DNA of 38,583 bases. Origin: an uncultured Saprospiraceae bacterium (lineage in GTDB: Bacteria > Bacteroidota > Bacteroidia > Chitinophagales > Saprospiraceae). The stretch is taken from the NCBI GenBank assembly GCA_938007965.1, contig CALLMH010000112.1, positions 1 to 38,583 on the forward strand, in the 5' to 3' direction. The position numbers and the translations under genes are program-made. The notes under the pieces were generated by a model. The model was not told the DNA's origin, searched no databases, and saw nothing but the letters and a program-made list of their open reading frames with translations. The number at the start of each line of letters is the position of its first letter. Position 1 is the stretch's first letter. Shown piece after piece: positions 17,485-26,013 of this stretch.

Positions 17485-17979
17485 GTGAATATTATAGATC
17501 TAATCATAGAGAAAATAGGCAAGACAGTGTCGTGGCTCAATGTCGCCCTTGTATTATTAATATGTCTAGATGTTCTATTTAGGTACTTTTTCTCATTTTC
17601 TAAAAATTGGATATTGGAACTCGAATGGCATATGTTTTCATTGGTGTTTTTACTAGGAAGCGCATATGCTCTACAGTATGATAAGCATGTAAGAGTTGAT
17701 GTATTCTATCAGAAATTTTCGGATAAGACCAAGGCTATTATCAACCTTGTAGGGACCGTAGTTTTCCTTATACCTTGGAGTTATCTTGTGGTCACTACAG
17801 CATATAAGTTTGCAAATAATTCGTGGTATATAAGAGAAGGAAGCAATCAGCCAGGTGGTCTTCCAGCTAGGTATATAATCAAATTTATGATCGTGATCGG
17901 TTTTATTTTGTTGGCATTGCAGGGCGTTTCTCAGATCATTAGCTACTCTCATAAACTAATCCGCAACGAATGGAAATAA
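17485..17979 (+). CDS. TRAP transporter small permease subunit (DctQ type)
   Basis: A 164-residue protein with four membrane helices. It contains the DctQ-type features LDVLFRYFFSFSKNWILELEWHMFS (the conserved Glu/Trp segment) and VRVDVFYQ. DctQ forms a complex with the large permease to import organic acids or sugar acids using a sodium gradient and a periplasmic binding protein. The start is a GTG at 17485, since the overlapping ATG runs directly into TGA. The 3' end overlaps the large permease by 10 bp. No DctP-type binding protein gene is adjacent. Confidence 0.9.
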   Translation: MNIIDLIIEKIGKTVSWLNVALVLLICLDVLFRYFFSFSKNWILELEWHMFSLVFLLGSAYALQYDKHVRVDVFYQKFSDKTKAIINLVGTVVFLIPWSYLVVTTAYKFANNSWYIREGSNQPGGLPARYIIKFMIVIGFILLALQGVSQIISYSHKLIRNEWK

Positions 17980-19259
17980 TCGCTATCATCATGTTTCTGG
18001 TGATATTCATACTTATATTGGTAGGGTATCCGGTTGCGCTGACATTAGCTGGGGTAGCTACGATATTTGGGCTTTTGTTTGTTCCTGATTTTTTAGATCT
18101 ACTGCCGCTGCGGATTATGGGAGTAATGCAGAATTATGTCCTTATCGCTGTCCCTTTGTTTATATTTATGGGATTGATGTTAGAGAAATCAGGCCTTGCG
18201 GAATCACTGTTAGAGACCATGGCTAAGTTATTTGGTACTGTACGAGGTGGCCTAGCAGTATCGGTGGTTATAGTAGGAGCACTTCTTGCTGCATCTACGG
18301 GCATAGTAGGGGCTACCGTAATCACTATGGGTCTGATCAGCCTACCTACGATGCTAAAACAGGATTACGATCCTCAATTAGCTACTGGAGTTATCGCTTC
18401 GGCTGGCACACTAGGTCAGATAATACCCCCTTCTATAGTACTTATCTTATTGGGTACGGTGCTTAATGTTCCAGTGGGAGATATGTTCTCAGCGGCATTA
18501 GTGCCAGGGGTATTATTGGTTGTGATATATATCGTCTATATACTTGTGATTGCTAGCCTGAATCCTGATCTTGCTCCTGCTCCTCAGGAAATCGAAGAGG
18601 TAAAGGATAGATCATTTTATATGACAGCATTGAAGGCTTTTTTGATGCCATTATTACTCATCTTAGCAGTGTTAGGATCTATATTCTCGGGAGTAGCGTC
18701 TCCAACCGAGGCGGCAGCTGTTGGTGCTTTGGGAGCGGTATGTCTAGCTGTGGTAAACGGAAAATTCTCTTTTCGAGATATAAAAGAAGTCTCAAGGAGC
18801 ACAACTCACCTGACAAGTATGGTCTTTCTTATATTATTAGGTGCGACTACTTTTGCGTTAGTATTCAAGGGGTTGGGTGGAGATACTTATTTGACGGAGC
18901 TCATCGCTGCGGGAAATCTGAGTCCGACTGCATTTTTGTTGTTGGTTATGCTGGTGGTCTTTGTAGCTGGATTCTTTATAGACTTTATTGAGATCATCTT
19001 TATAATCGTGCCAGTCGTCGCTCCTATATTTATAGCTATGAAAATGGAATTGGTATGGATTGGCATCTTATTGGCGCTCAATTTACAGACATCATTTTTA
19101 TCTCCACCATTTGGTTTCGCATTGTTTTATCTTAAAGGAGTGGCACCACCAGAGATTTCGACTGGACAGATTTATAAGGGGATAGTTCCATTTTTGGTCT
19201 TGCAGATATTGGTATTTCTTTTGGTTTTTCTTTGGCCTGATGTGATTTATTTGGTTTGA
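17970..19259 (+). CDS. TRAP transporter large permease subunit (DctM type)
   Basis: A 429-residue polytopic protein of the DctM family with about a dozen hydrophobic segments. Family signatures include GYPVALTLAGVATIFGL, PLFIFMGLMLEKSGLAESLL, GIVGATVITMGLISLPTML, ASAGTLGQIIPPSIVLILLG and ASPTEAAAVGALGAV. It forms the sodium-coupled transport channel with the DctQ subunit encoded just upstream (10-bp overlap). The C-terminal LSPPFGFALFYLKGVAPPEI is also characteristic. The substrate cannot be inferred because the specificity-giving binding protein is missing from the neighbourhood. pyrR follows 90 bp later under its own promoter motif. Confidence 0.95.
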   Translation: MEIIAIIMFLVIFILILVGYPVALTLAGVATIFGLLFVPDFLDLLPLRIMGVMQNYVLIAVPLFIFMGLMLEKSGLAESLLETMAKLFGTVRGGLAVSVVIVGALLAASTGIVGATVITMGLISLPTMLKQDYDPQLATGVIASAGTLGQIIPPSIVLILLGTVLNVPVGDMFSAALVPGVLLVVIYIVYILVIASLNPDLAPAPQEIEEVKDRSFYMTALKAFLMPLLLILAVLGSIFSGVASPTEAAAVGALGAVCLAVVNGKFSFRDIKEVSRSTTHLTSMVFLILLGATTFALVFKGLGGDTYLTELIAAGNLSPTAFLLLVMLVVFVAGFFIDFIEIIFIIVPVVAPIFIAMKMELVWIGILLALNLQTSFLSPPFGFALFYLKGVAPPEISTGQIYKGIVPFLVLQILVFLLVFLWPDVIYLV

Positions 19260-19333
19260 ATTATCATATGTGAAGTAAATATTCCCAATTGAAAATTTTC
19301 TATTTGATACCGTTACCACTTCAATCAAAATCC

Positions 19334-19341
19334 TATATTTG
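19334..19341 (+). promoter_or_regulatory. Bacteroidota -7 element TATATTTG upstream of pyrR
   Basis: TATATTTG followed by C lies 8 bp before the pyrR ATG at 19350, leaving essentially no 5' leader. A weak -33-like GTTACC lies about 18 bp upstream. Confidence 0.6.
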
Positions 19342-19349
19342 CACACACA

Positions 19350-19904
19350 ATGAAAGGAGGAAAGACGATACTTGCTAAAGAAAGATTCAAACTTACGGTC
19401 GAGAGGCTTTGTCATGAGTTGATCGAGCAGTACGAGGATTTCTCTGAAACGTGCATCGTTGGTGTGCAAGAGAGAGGAGTATTGCTCGCGGATAGAGTGA
19501 TAGAACGCCTTAAGGTTCTTGCACCCAAAGCGAACATTGAATACGGTAAGTTGGATATCACTTTTTATAGGGATGACTTCAGAACGAGAGAGGAGCCTCT
19601 TAAAGCTTCGAGTACGCAGATTGATTTTTTGATCGAGAATAAGAAAGTAATCCTGATAGATGATGTACTATATACTGGTAGGACGATCCAGGCATCACTG
19701 GCAGCACTTCAAGATTTTGGGAGACCAGCAAAAGTAGAACTACTTACACTTGTAGATAGGCGATTTAATAGACATCTGCCGATCATGTCAGATTATACCG
19801 GTATTACTGTAGATGCGCTCGACGAAGCTTATGTAAAGGTAGAGTGGGAGAATCTAGATGGACAAGATAGAATTTTACTATTTTCAGCAAAACGAAATAA
19901 TTAA
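19350..19904 (+). CDS. pyrR: PyrR: pyrimidine regulator / uracil phosphoribosyltransferase
   Basis: A 184-residue type I phosphoribosyltransferase. The PRPP loop ILIDDVLYTGRT is at about 101-112, with VGVQERGVLLADR in the N-terminal half and a C-terminal DRRFNRHLPI, the PyrR pattern. In Gram-positives PyrR binds UMP and pyr-mRNA to attenuate transcription, and it also makes UMP from uracil and PRPP. Here the promoter motif sits 8 bp before the ATG, so there is no leader in which to form the anti-terminator. Control would have to act elsewhere, or the protein may work mainly as an enzyme. pyrB starts 8 bp downstream. Confidence 0.93.
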   Translation: MKGGKTILAKERFKLTVERLCHELIEQYEDFSETCIVGVQERGVLLADRVIERLKVLAPKANIEYGKLDITFYRDDFRTREEPLKASSTQIDFLIENKKVILIDDVLYTGRTIQASLAALQDFGRPAKVELLTLVDRRFNRHLPIMSDYTGITVDALDEAYVKVEWENLDGQDRILLFSAKRNN

Positions 19905-19912
19905 GGACGCGA

Positions 19913-20848
19913 ATGGCACATTCCAAACTTAGCACAAAGCACCTTCTAGGTATCAAATACATCACAGCTGATGACATAAATTTGATTTTTCAAACTGCTG
20001 AGAATTTCAAAGATGTAATCAATCGACCGATAAAGAAAGTTCCAAGTCTTAGAGATGTCACTATTGCCAATCTATTCTTTGAGAACAGCACTAGGACTAG
20101 AATCTCATTCGAATTGGCAGAAAAGAGATTGAGTGCTGATGTAGTTAATTTTTCTGCGGCCTCTAGTTCAGTAAAGAAGGGCGAAACACTATTGGATACG
20201 GTTAATAACATACTAGCTATGAAGGTAGATATGGTAGTAATGAGACATCCCGCTCCTGGTGCACACCATTTCTTATCTCAAAATATATCGGCGAATATTA
20301 TCAATGCTGGTGATGGTACACACGAACATCCTACACAAGCATTACTCGATGCTTTCTCTATGCGTGAGCAATTAGGGGACCTCAAAGGGAAAAAAATAGT
20401 CATAGTAGGAGACGTGATGCATAGCCGTGTTGCTTTGAGTAATATTATCTGCTTGACAAAACTTGGAGCTAAAGTCAAAGTATGCGGGCCGCCTACATTG
20501 ATACCAAAACATATTCTGAGTCTAGGTGTCGAAGTAGAGTACAGCATAAAAAAAGCACTAGAATGGTGTGATGTAGCAAATATCCTTAGAATCCAATTAG
20601 AAAGAATGGATATAAAATATATCCCATCTCTGAGGGAGTATTCGATGTACTACGGAGTAAATAAAAAACTTGTCGATAGTCTAAATAAGAAAATAGTAAT
20701 CATGCACCCTGGCCCTATAAATAGAGGCGTAGAGATATCGAGCGATGTGGCTGACTCTGATCAGGCTATAATATTAGATCAGGTAGAGAATGGGGTAGCC
20801 GTAAGAATGGCCGTATTATATCTATTAGCTGGTAATAGATCCAATTAA
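19913..20848 (+). CDS. pyrB: aspartate carbamoyltransferase catalytic subunit
   Basis: The enzyme joins carbamoyl phosphate and aspartate to carbamoylaspartate, the committed step of pyrimidine synthesis. The 311 residues contain the carbamoyl phosphate loop FENSTRTRISFELA (Ser59-Thr62), the 80s-loop VKKGETLLDT (Lys in KKGE), HPAPGAHHF, HEHPTQALLDAF and the aspartate-binding HPGPINRGVEI near the C-terminus. It is co-transcribed with pyrR (8-bp gap). No pyrI regulatory subunit gene follows, as expected for class B or C enzymes. A weak AT-rich hairpin follows at 20870-20893. Confidence 0.96.
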   Translation: MAHSKLSTKHLLGIKYITADDINLIFQTAENFKDVINRPIKKVPSLRDVTIANLFFENSTRTRISFELAEKRLSADVVNFSAASSSVKKGETLLDTVNNILAMKVDMVVMRHPAPGAHHFLSQNISANIINAGDGTHEHPTQALLDAFSMREQLGDLKGKKIVIVGDVMHSRVALSNIICLTKLGAKVKVCGPPTLIPKHILSLGVEVEYSIKKALEWCDVANILRIQLERMDIKYIPSLREYSMYYGVNKKLVDSLNKKIVIMHPGPINRGVEISSDVADSDQAIILDQVENGVAVRMAVLYLLAGNRSN

Positions 20849-20869
20849 TGTGTAGTTGTTAATATAATC

Positions 20870-20893
20870 AAGTTAAATAAAGATTAACTTTTT
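20870..20893 (+). terminator. weak AT-rich terminator-like hairpin after pyrB
   Basis: AAGTTAA and TTAACTT form a 7-bp stem around a 7-nt loop and are followed by TTT, 21 bp after the pyrB stop. It has low stability, so the call is tentative. Confidence 0.35.
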
Positions 20894-21069
20894 AGCATTC
20901 TATAACCAATTTAGTTTTCATATAGTTCTTGATTAAGAATGCTGATACATCAAAAATAATATATAGCTCCGATGACTAATTAAAGGACACTATAGGGAAT
21001 GATATCCAAATGTGGCCTACAGAAAGTGATCGCGCGAAGTTGAAAAAAAGTCTACAATAAAATAAATAT

Positions 21070-22479
21070 ATGAAATCACTATATACACTTCTTTTTGCGT
21101 CAATAGGATTATCTCTATTTGGGCAATATGATATAGATATCGAATTGAAAAATTACAAAGGGGATACCGTAATCATAGGAAATTATTATGCAGATAGACA
21201 GTTGGTAAGAGATACTATATCAGGGAATAAAGGTAAGTTCGAATTTGAGGGTATCGATACTTTGAAACCTGGAGTTTACTTTGTCTTACTTCCTGAGGAC
21301 AATAATTTCATGCAGTTCTTTGTCGATGGAGTGGATAATCAATTCGAGATGAGATGGGACGTAAAATCAAATGGTGATATCTCATTCAATGGATCAGAAG
21401 ACAATGAGGCTTTCGCTGATTACATGAAGTTCTTAGCTAAAAAAAGGCCAGAAGCTGATAAATATAGAAATAGATTAATGGTAGCGGACAGTACGGGTAT
21501 CCAAGACGAAGATGCTCAGAAGCAGTTGGATAAGATAGATTTGGAAGTAACCTCAAAACAGAAAGAACTAGTAGCTGAAAAGCCCGGTTCAGTTTCTGCA
21601 AGATTCATTAAGTCGAGTTTTCAAGTTGATATACCAGAATTCGAAGGAGAAGATGCTAAATTGAAAACGTATAGATTTTACAAAAATCATTACTTTGATA
21701 ACGTTGATCTAGGTGATTCGGTAAATCTACGAACTCCTTACTTGCATCAGCGAGTAGATTATTACTTAGAGAAATTGACACCTCAAGACCCCGACAGTAT
21801 TATAGTGTCTATAGATTACTTATTGACTGAGATGGAACCAGCGCATGAAACATGGAAATATTACTTGTCGTATTTTTTGAATAAGTATGCTAAAATGAAA
21901 ATAGTAGGTTACGATGCAGTCTATGTCCACCTTATTGATAAATATTACAGGACAGGCAGAGCATATTGGGTATCGGAAGAGAATCTAGTAAAGATGAAAG
22001 ACCAAGCCGATAAATTTAGAAATATACTGATAGGAGAAAAATTTCCAGATATTACTACTTATAAAGCTGATAGTTTAAAGACTCCAGTGAGGCTTTGGGA
22101 CGTAGAATCTGAATATACAATATTACTTTTCTGGGCTCATGATTGTGGTCATTGTACCAAGTCAATGCCTGCCATAGTCGAATTCTATGAAGAATACGAA
22201 TCTAAGGGGGTAACCCTCATATCTGTATGTACCAAGGGAGGTAAGAAGACCAAACCTTGTATAGATGCTGTACCAAAGAAAAACATGCAAAAATTCATCA
22301 ATACATTTGATGAATATCAAAGATATCGACAAATTGTAGCTATACCTTCTACTCCCAAAATATTTATTCTGGACAAGGATAAGAATATCCTTATCAAAGA
22401 TATCCCTTCGAAAGAATTGAAGTCGATCATGCCTGAAATTATCAAAATCGACAAAATGAAGAAAGTGGATAAGATGTAA
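21070..22479 (+). CDS. TlpA-like thioredoxin-fold protein with DUF4369-type N-terminus
   Basis: A 469-residue secreted protein. The signal peptide ends near SLFGQ-YDI (about 19). Residues 20-100 form a beta-rich DUF4369-type domain (IELKNYKGDTVIIGNYYADR), then a long helical central region (120-320) as in DUF5106-type Bacteroidota proteins. The C-terminal thioredoxin fold (about 325-460) has WAHDCGHCTKSMP with the redox pair Cys359/Cys362 and the cis-Pro loop VAIPSTPKIFI. It probably handles disulfides or thiols in the periplasm. It is monocistronic, and about 340 bp without a gene follow. Confidence 0.88.
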   Translation: MKSLYTLLFASIGLSLFGQYDIDIELKNYKGDTVIIGNYYADRQLVRDTISGNKGKFEFEGIDTLKPGVYFVLLPEDNNFMQFFVDGVDNQFEMRWDVKSNGDISFNGSEDNEAFADYMKFLAKKRPEADKYRNRLMVADSTGIQDEDAQKQLDKIDLEVTSKQKELVAEKPGSVSARFIKSSFQVDIPEFEGEDAKLKTYRFYKNHYFDNVDLGDSVNLRTPYLHQRVDYYLEKLTPQDPDSIIVSIDYLLTEMEPAHETWKYYLSYFLNKYAKMKIVGYDAVYVHLIDKYYRTGRAYWVSEENLVKMKDQADKFRNILIGEKFPDITTYKADSLKTPVRLWDVESEYTILLFWAHDCGHCTKSMPAIVEFYEEYESKGVTLISVCTKGGKKTKPCIDAVPKKNMQKFINTFDEYQRYRQIVAIPSTPKIFILDKDKNILIKDIPSKELKSIMPEIIKIDKMKKVDKM

Positions 22480-22818
22480 CTACAAAGGGATATCCGTAAT
22501 AACGAATATCTCTATTCCATAATAGTTTTTCTAACTACTTCTGAAAAGATCATCCTGCTTATCTGTCTTTAGACTAAAAACGGTGCTATTGTTTGTTAAT
22601 ATTATCAGCCGCTCGCCCAAGAGAGGCTTGTTGTGCAAACCACTCTGACTAACGTGACGCGCGTTTGCTATGTAAGCCACTCTGACTAAATCATAGTTCT
22701 GTTCTTAACGAAAATTAGTTTTCAAAAAACTACACTGACTAAGGCCAAATTAAATTGGTTCAGCAAATTTATAAGGTGCCAGAATTCAGAAAGTGCCTTT
22801 ACCTCTGTGCATCCCTAT
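22480..22818. other. intergenic region with short degenerate direct repeats
   Basis: No gene is seen. Three copies of a 13-bp word occur on the plus strand: CCACTCTGACTAA at 22640-22652 and 22678-22690, and CTACACTGACTAA at 22730-22742. The first two are preceded by related TTGTTGTGCAAA / TTGCTATGTAAG sequence. This stretch is locally more GC-rich than its surroundings (GACGCGCG near 22656). Confidence 0.55.
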
Positions 22819-23823
22819 CTAGCTTTCGATTACTTTTAAAACCAACTTACCCTTCTTGTCACCAGAGAATAATCGATGGAAGGTTTCGTGGAAATTTTCT
22901 ATTCCATCGTAGATATCTTCTTTTGATTTTAGTTTACCTTCCATCATCCATTTACCCATTTGTTGAGCGGCGGTATGGTATCCTTTGGCATAATCCATAA
23001 CTACCATTCCTTGCATTGTGGCGCGCTTGACGAGGAGATTAAGGTAGTTGCTTGGTCCTTTTATGGAAGTAGTATTGTTATACTGAGATATTGCGCCACA
23101 GATCACTACTCTGGCATGCATTCGTAATCTTGCCAATGCGGCATCCAATATTTCGCCGCCCACATTATCAAAATAGACATCTATTCCTTTTGGGCAGTGC
23201 TTTTTTATTCCTTCTTTGATATTTTCATTTTTGTAATCAATAGCACCATCGAATCCGAGCTCATTAACTAGGTAGTCACATTTTTCTTTTCCTCCGGCAA
23301 TACCGATAGTTTTACATCCTTTGATCTTTGCAATTTGACCTACTACACTACCTACAGCACCTGCAGCACCTGAGACGAGTACAACATCACCCTCCTTTAT
23401 TTTTCCAACTTCAAGGATGCCGAAGTATGCAGTCATTCCAGGCATTCCTAGGGTTCCTATATAAGTAGGCATCTGAGCTAGGTCAGTATCAACTTGATAA
23501 TATCCATCACCATTGGTTACAATATATTGCTGTACACCTCCCCAACCTGTTAGGACGTCCCCAACCTTGTATTTAGAGTGATTTTTGGCTTCTATGACTG
23601 TACCGATAGAACCTACCCGCATCACATCATTTAATGGTACTGGAGGTATGTATGAAGGTGCGTCATTCATCCATCCCCTCATCGCTGGATCTAAGGATAT
23701 ATAATGATTTTGAATAAGTATCTCACCATCATTGAGTGCAGGGATTTCTGTAGTAACTAACTTCCAAGTTTCTTTGTCAGGTAGTCCTACGGGACGTTTT
23801 ACTAATATCTGTTGTTTGTTCAT
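22819..23823 (-). CDS. NADP-dependent medium-chain reductase (PTGR/2-alkenal reductase type, CurA-like)
   Basis: A 334-residue zinc-independent MDR-superfamily oxidoreductase. The N-terminal half has YISLDPAMRGWMND, typical of the prostaglandin reductase / leukotriene B4 dehydrogenase branch. The nucleotide fold has SGAAGAVGSVVGQIAKI (about 151-167), followed by IDVYFDNVGGEILDAAL and GAISQYN. This branch reduces the C=C bond of enals and enones, including lipid-peroxidation products, with NADPH. It is the last gene of a three-gene minus-strand run (kinase 25734, SDR 24649, this gene after 64 bp), which links it to acyl-chain catabolism. The true substrate is not determined. Confidence 0.9.
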   Translation of the reverse strand: MNKQQILVKRPVGLPDKETWKLVTTEIPALNDGEILIQNHYISLDPAMRGWMNDAPSYIPPVPLNDVMRVGSIGTVIEAKNHSKYKVGDVLTGWGGVQQYIVTNGDGYYQVDTDLAQMPTYIGTLGMPGMTAYFGILEVGKIKEGDVVLVSGAAGAVGSVVGQIAKIKGCKTIGIAGGKEKCDYLVNELGFDGAIDYKNENIKEGIKKHCPKGIDVYFDNVGGEILDAALARLRMHARVVICGAISQYNNTTSIKGPSNYLNLLVKRATMQGMVVMDYAKGYHTAAQQMGKWMMEGKLKSKEDIYDGIENFHETFHRLFSGDKKGKLVLKVIES

Positions 23824-23887
23824 ATTCTATATTTAGGCAGTAATAGGCTTTTATCATCGAAAAAAAATGGTAATGATAAGCTACTTA

Positions 23888-24649
23888 TTATAGTGATAAA
23901 CCACCATCAAGAGTTATTGTTTGACCTGTCATGAATGCAGTTTTATCAGAGGCCAACCATGTGACCGCTTCTGCAATTTCTGATACAGTGCCAAATCGAC
24001 CCATTGGTACATATTTTAGTAGTTTTTCATCCATTCCTGGCTGTGCGAGTACAGCTGTATCCAACATTGGAGTTTGGGTATAGGACGGGCATACTGCATT
24101 TATTCTTATGTTTTTAGATCCGTATTCTATAGCGGCAGACTTGGTCATTCCTACTACTGCGAATTTGCTCGCACTATAAGCTAGGTTATAACCAGAAGCT
24201 TTGAGACCAGCAAGAGAGGCCATATTTACTATGTTTCCATATCCTTGTGTGTCCATTATGCGTAAACATGCACGCATACAATGAAACAATCCGGTCTGGT
24301 TGATGGCAATTACATTTTCCCAGTCCTCAAATGAGTGATCCGCTGTTTTCGCTCGAAGCTTATTCATGACTCCAGCATTATTAACCATCACATCAATTTT
24401 GCCAAATCTTGCGACCGATTCAGAGATCAGCGCTTCTACTTCTGCATACTTTGTCACGTCAGTCTTTATTGCCACATTACCTTCGCTGTATGAGTTACAT
24501 TTTTGAGCAACCGAATCTGCATTTTTCATATCGATATCTGATAGTACTACGGTCGCGCCTCGTCTGGCAAATAGTCTTGCACATTCTGCGCCTATCCCTG
24601 ATCCTGCTCCTGTGATGACAACTATCTTATTTTTAAATTCCATATTCAT
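23888..24649 (-). CDS. short-chain dehydrogenase/reductase
   Basis: A classical SDR of 253 residues with the cofactor motif TGAGSGIG (13-20), Asp at the end of strand 2 (VVLSDIDM, suggesting NAD preference), the NNAG motif (90-93) and the catalytic set Ser145, Tyr158 and Lys162 (YSASK). The C-terminal TGQTITLDGGLSL is typical of FabG-like enzymes. It lies 20 bp downstream of the kinase gene and 64 bp upstream of the MDR reductase. A role oxidising a hydroxyacyl or alcohol intermediate in the same pathway is likely but unproven. The start is ATG 24649, or ATG 24643 two codons later. Confidence 0.9.
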   Translation of the reverse strand: MNMEFKNKIVVITGAGSGIGAECARLFARRGATVVLSDIDMKNADSVAQKCNSYSEGNVAIKTDVTKYAEVEALISESVARFGKIDVMVNNAGVMNKLRAKTADHSFEDWENVIAINQTGLFHCMRACLRIMDTQGYGNIVNMASLAGLKASGYNLAYSASKFAVVGMTKSAAIEYGSKNIRINAVCPSYTQTPMLDTAVLAQPGMDEKLLKYVPMGRFGTVSEIAEAVTWLASDKTAFMTGQTITLDGGLSL

Positions 24650-24669
24650 ATTTCTTTGTCAAGATTGAT

Positions 24670-25734
24670 CTAAAATAGTTTTTCAATTTTATTTTTTTGT
24701 ATCGCCTGTAATGCCATCATACAAAGAAATTGAGATGATTTATCTAGGTTTTTGAATTTCTCATTTGTCGTTAGTCCTTTTGCATATCTATAATATATTT
24801 GTTGTACGATGACTGCTATCTTGAATAATCCGAACACGTAGTAAAACACCAGCTTGTCGATATTTCTACCGCTATGTTTCGCGTATAATTCGGCTATATT
24901 AGTTCTGCTTGGATTACCACGCATCATGGTTGGTGAAGGCAGTCCTTGCAATAACGGTTCAGGGTCTGTAGGCATTGACCAATAAGCGATTGACGTTCCC
25001 AGATCCATTAGAGGATCGCCAAGTGTACACATCTCCCAATCGAGCACTGCATTTATAGATTCCCAATTCGTATTACTAAACACTACGTTGTCATATTTGA
25101 AATCATTGTGTATCAAACAATGATCATATTGTTTCGGCTGATTGGCATCCATCCACTCCATTACTTTGATCGCCTCGGGAACATCCTGAGTTTTAGCTTT
25201 TAGATATTGCGATCCCCAATTAGATACTTGTCTTTGTACGTAGCCATTTGGCTTACCGAGGTTCTCCAATCCACAGGCTATATAATCAGTATTATGAAGC
25301 TCAATAAATGTTTCTAACCATAAGTTAGATATTTTTGTGAAATGATTAGGTGATATACTTAGTTCTTTGGCCCTGTTGTAGGTGATAATCTCTCCATGTA
25401 CTCTCTCCATAATATAAAATGGACGACCAAGAATATCTGCATTTTTATTAAATACGAAGGCTTTAGGGACTTTAGTAAATCCAGTTGACAATCGACTCAG
25501 TACTTTGAATTCTCGGCTCATATCGTGTCCTCGTTTCGTTGCTCCTTTCGGAGGCATTCTAAGTACGTATTCATGATGAGTAGATTCTATAAGGTAAGTG
25601 AGATTGGAGTACCCGTTCGAAAATTGGCTTACAGTTATATCTCCTTGTATACTGTCCGTCAGATCATTTTCATATAAGTATGTTTTTAGTTTCGATATGT
25701 CTAACTCTTCTCCTAGCCTTACTTTTTTTATCAT
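24670..25734 (-). CDS. APH-fold phosphotransferase of the ACAD10/11 (LvaA-like) type
   Basis: A 354-residue kinase-fold protein of the aminoglycoside phosphotransferase / choline kinase family. It shows FSNGYSNLTYLIE (nucleotide loop), YVLRMPPKG (Lys/Arg strand), the catalytic loop LIHNDFKYDNVVF (His209, Asp211, Asn216) and the metal-binding LDWEMCTLGDPLMDLG (Asp232). RMPPKGA, FYIMERVHG and DWEMCTLGDPL are hallmarks of the subgroup fused to acyl-CoA dehydrogenase in ACAD10/11 and of LvaA in levulinate catabolism, which phosphorylates the hydroxyl of 4-hydroxyacyl-CoA. An ACAD of matching type is encoded divergently at 26835. This kinase probably starts an operon with the SDR and MDR genes. 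Antibiotic resistance is unlikely. Confidence 0.88.
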   Translation of the reverse strand: MIKKVRLGEELDISKLKTYLYENDLTDSIQGDITVSQFSNGYSNLTYLIESTHHEYVLRMPPKGATKRGHDMSREFKVLSRLSTGFTKVPKAFVFNKNADILGRPFYIMERVHGEIITYNRAKELSISPNHFTKISNLWLETFIELHNTDYIACGLENLGKPNGYVQRQVSNWGSQYLKAKTQDVPEAIKVMEWMDANQPKQYDHCLIHNDFKYDNVVFSNTNWESINAVLDWEMCTLGDPLMDLGTSIAYWSMPTDPEPLLQGLPSPTMMRGNPSRTNIAELYAKHSGRNIDKLVFYYVFGLFKIAVIVQQIYYRYAKGLTTNEKFKNLDKSSQFLCMMALQAIQKNKIEKLF

Positions 25735-25945
25735 ATTTGTATCAGATAGATTTTTCTCAATATAGTAATATTCTATAGATTTATAGAGAGCGCTTCTATT
25801 AGGTGCATCTTAGTTTATCGTTTATATTATTTACAAACTTATTCTAGAAATGAAGCGATTCTCAAAAAATCTAAATTGATAACATGAATGTTCAAATTCA
25901 TGCGCATGTACGTTGTAAGATGACGATTCATTATTTTCTAACGTG

Positions 25946-25953
25946 CAAAAATA
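25946..25953 (-). promoter_or_regulatory. possible -7 element (TATTTTTG) for the kinase operon
   Basis: CAAAAATA on the plus strand reads TATTTTTG on the minus strand, matching TAnnTTTG. It lies about 210 bp before the kinase ATG and 20 bp from the palindrome at 25974, a position where a bound regulator could act. No -33 partner was found. Confidence 0.3.
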
Positions 25954-25973
25954 TGCGAAATACTTTCTTAACT

Positions 25974-26009
25974 TTAAGTTTAATTAAGTCACTTAAATGA
26001 TAAACTTAA
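25974..26009. promoter_or_regulatory. nested palindrome, candidate operator between divergent acyl-CoA operons
   Basis: Outer perfect 9-bp arms TTAAGTTTA (25974-25982) and TAAACTTAA (26001-26009) enclose a perfect inner palindrome TTAAGT-C-ACTTAA (25984-25996). It ends 4 bp before the GTG of the SDR gene at 26014. Size and symmetry suit a TetR-, GntR- or MarR-type dimer, though no regulator gene is adjacent. Confidence 0.5.
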
Positions 26010-26013
26010 TCGA

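Noticed and set aside
22755-23000. 81-codon plus-strand frame at the end of the reductase gene
   Set aside because: It overlaps the MDR reductase coding sequence and has no protein-like features.
24670-25734. Aminoglycoside resistance phosphotransferase
   Set aside because: Only the kinase fold is shared. Motifs such as RMPPKG and DWEMCTLGDPL and the acyl-CoA gene context point to the ACAD10/11-LvaA group.
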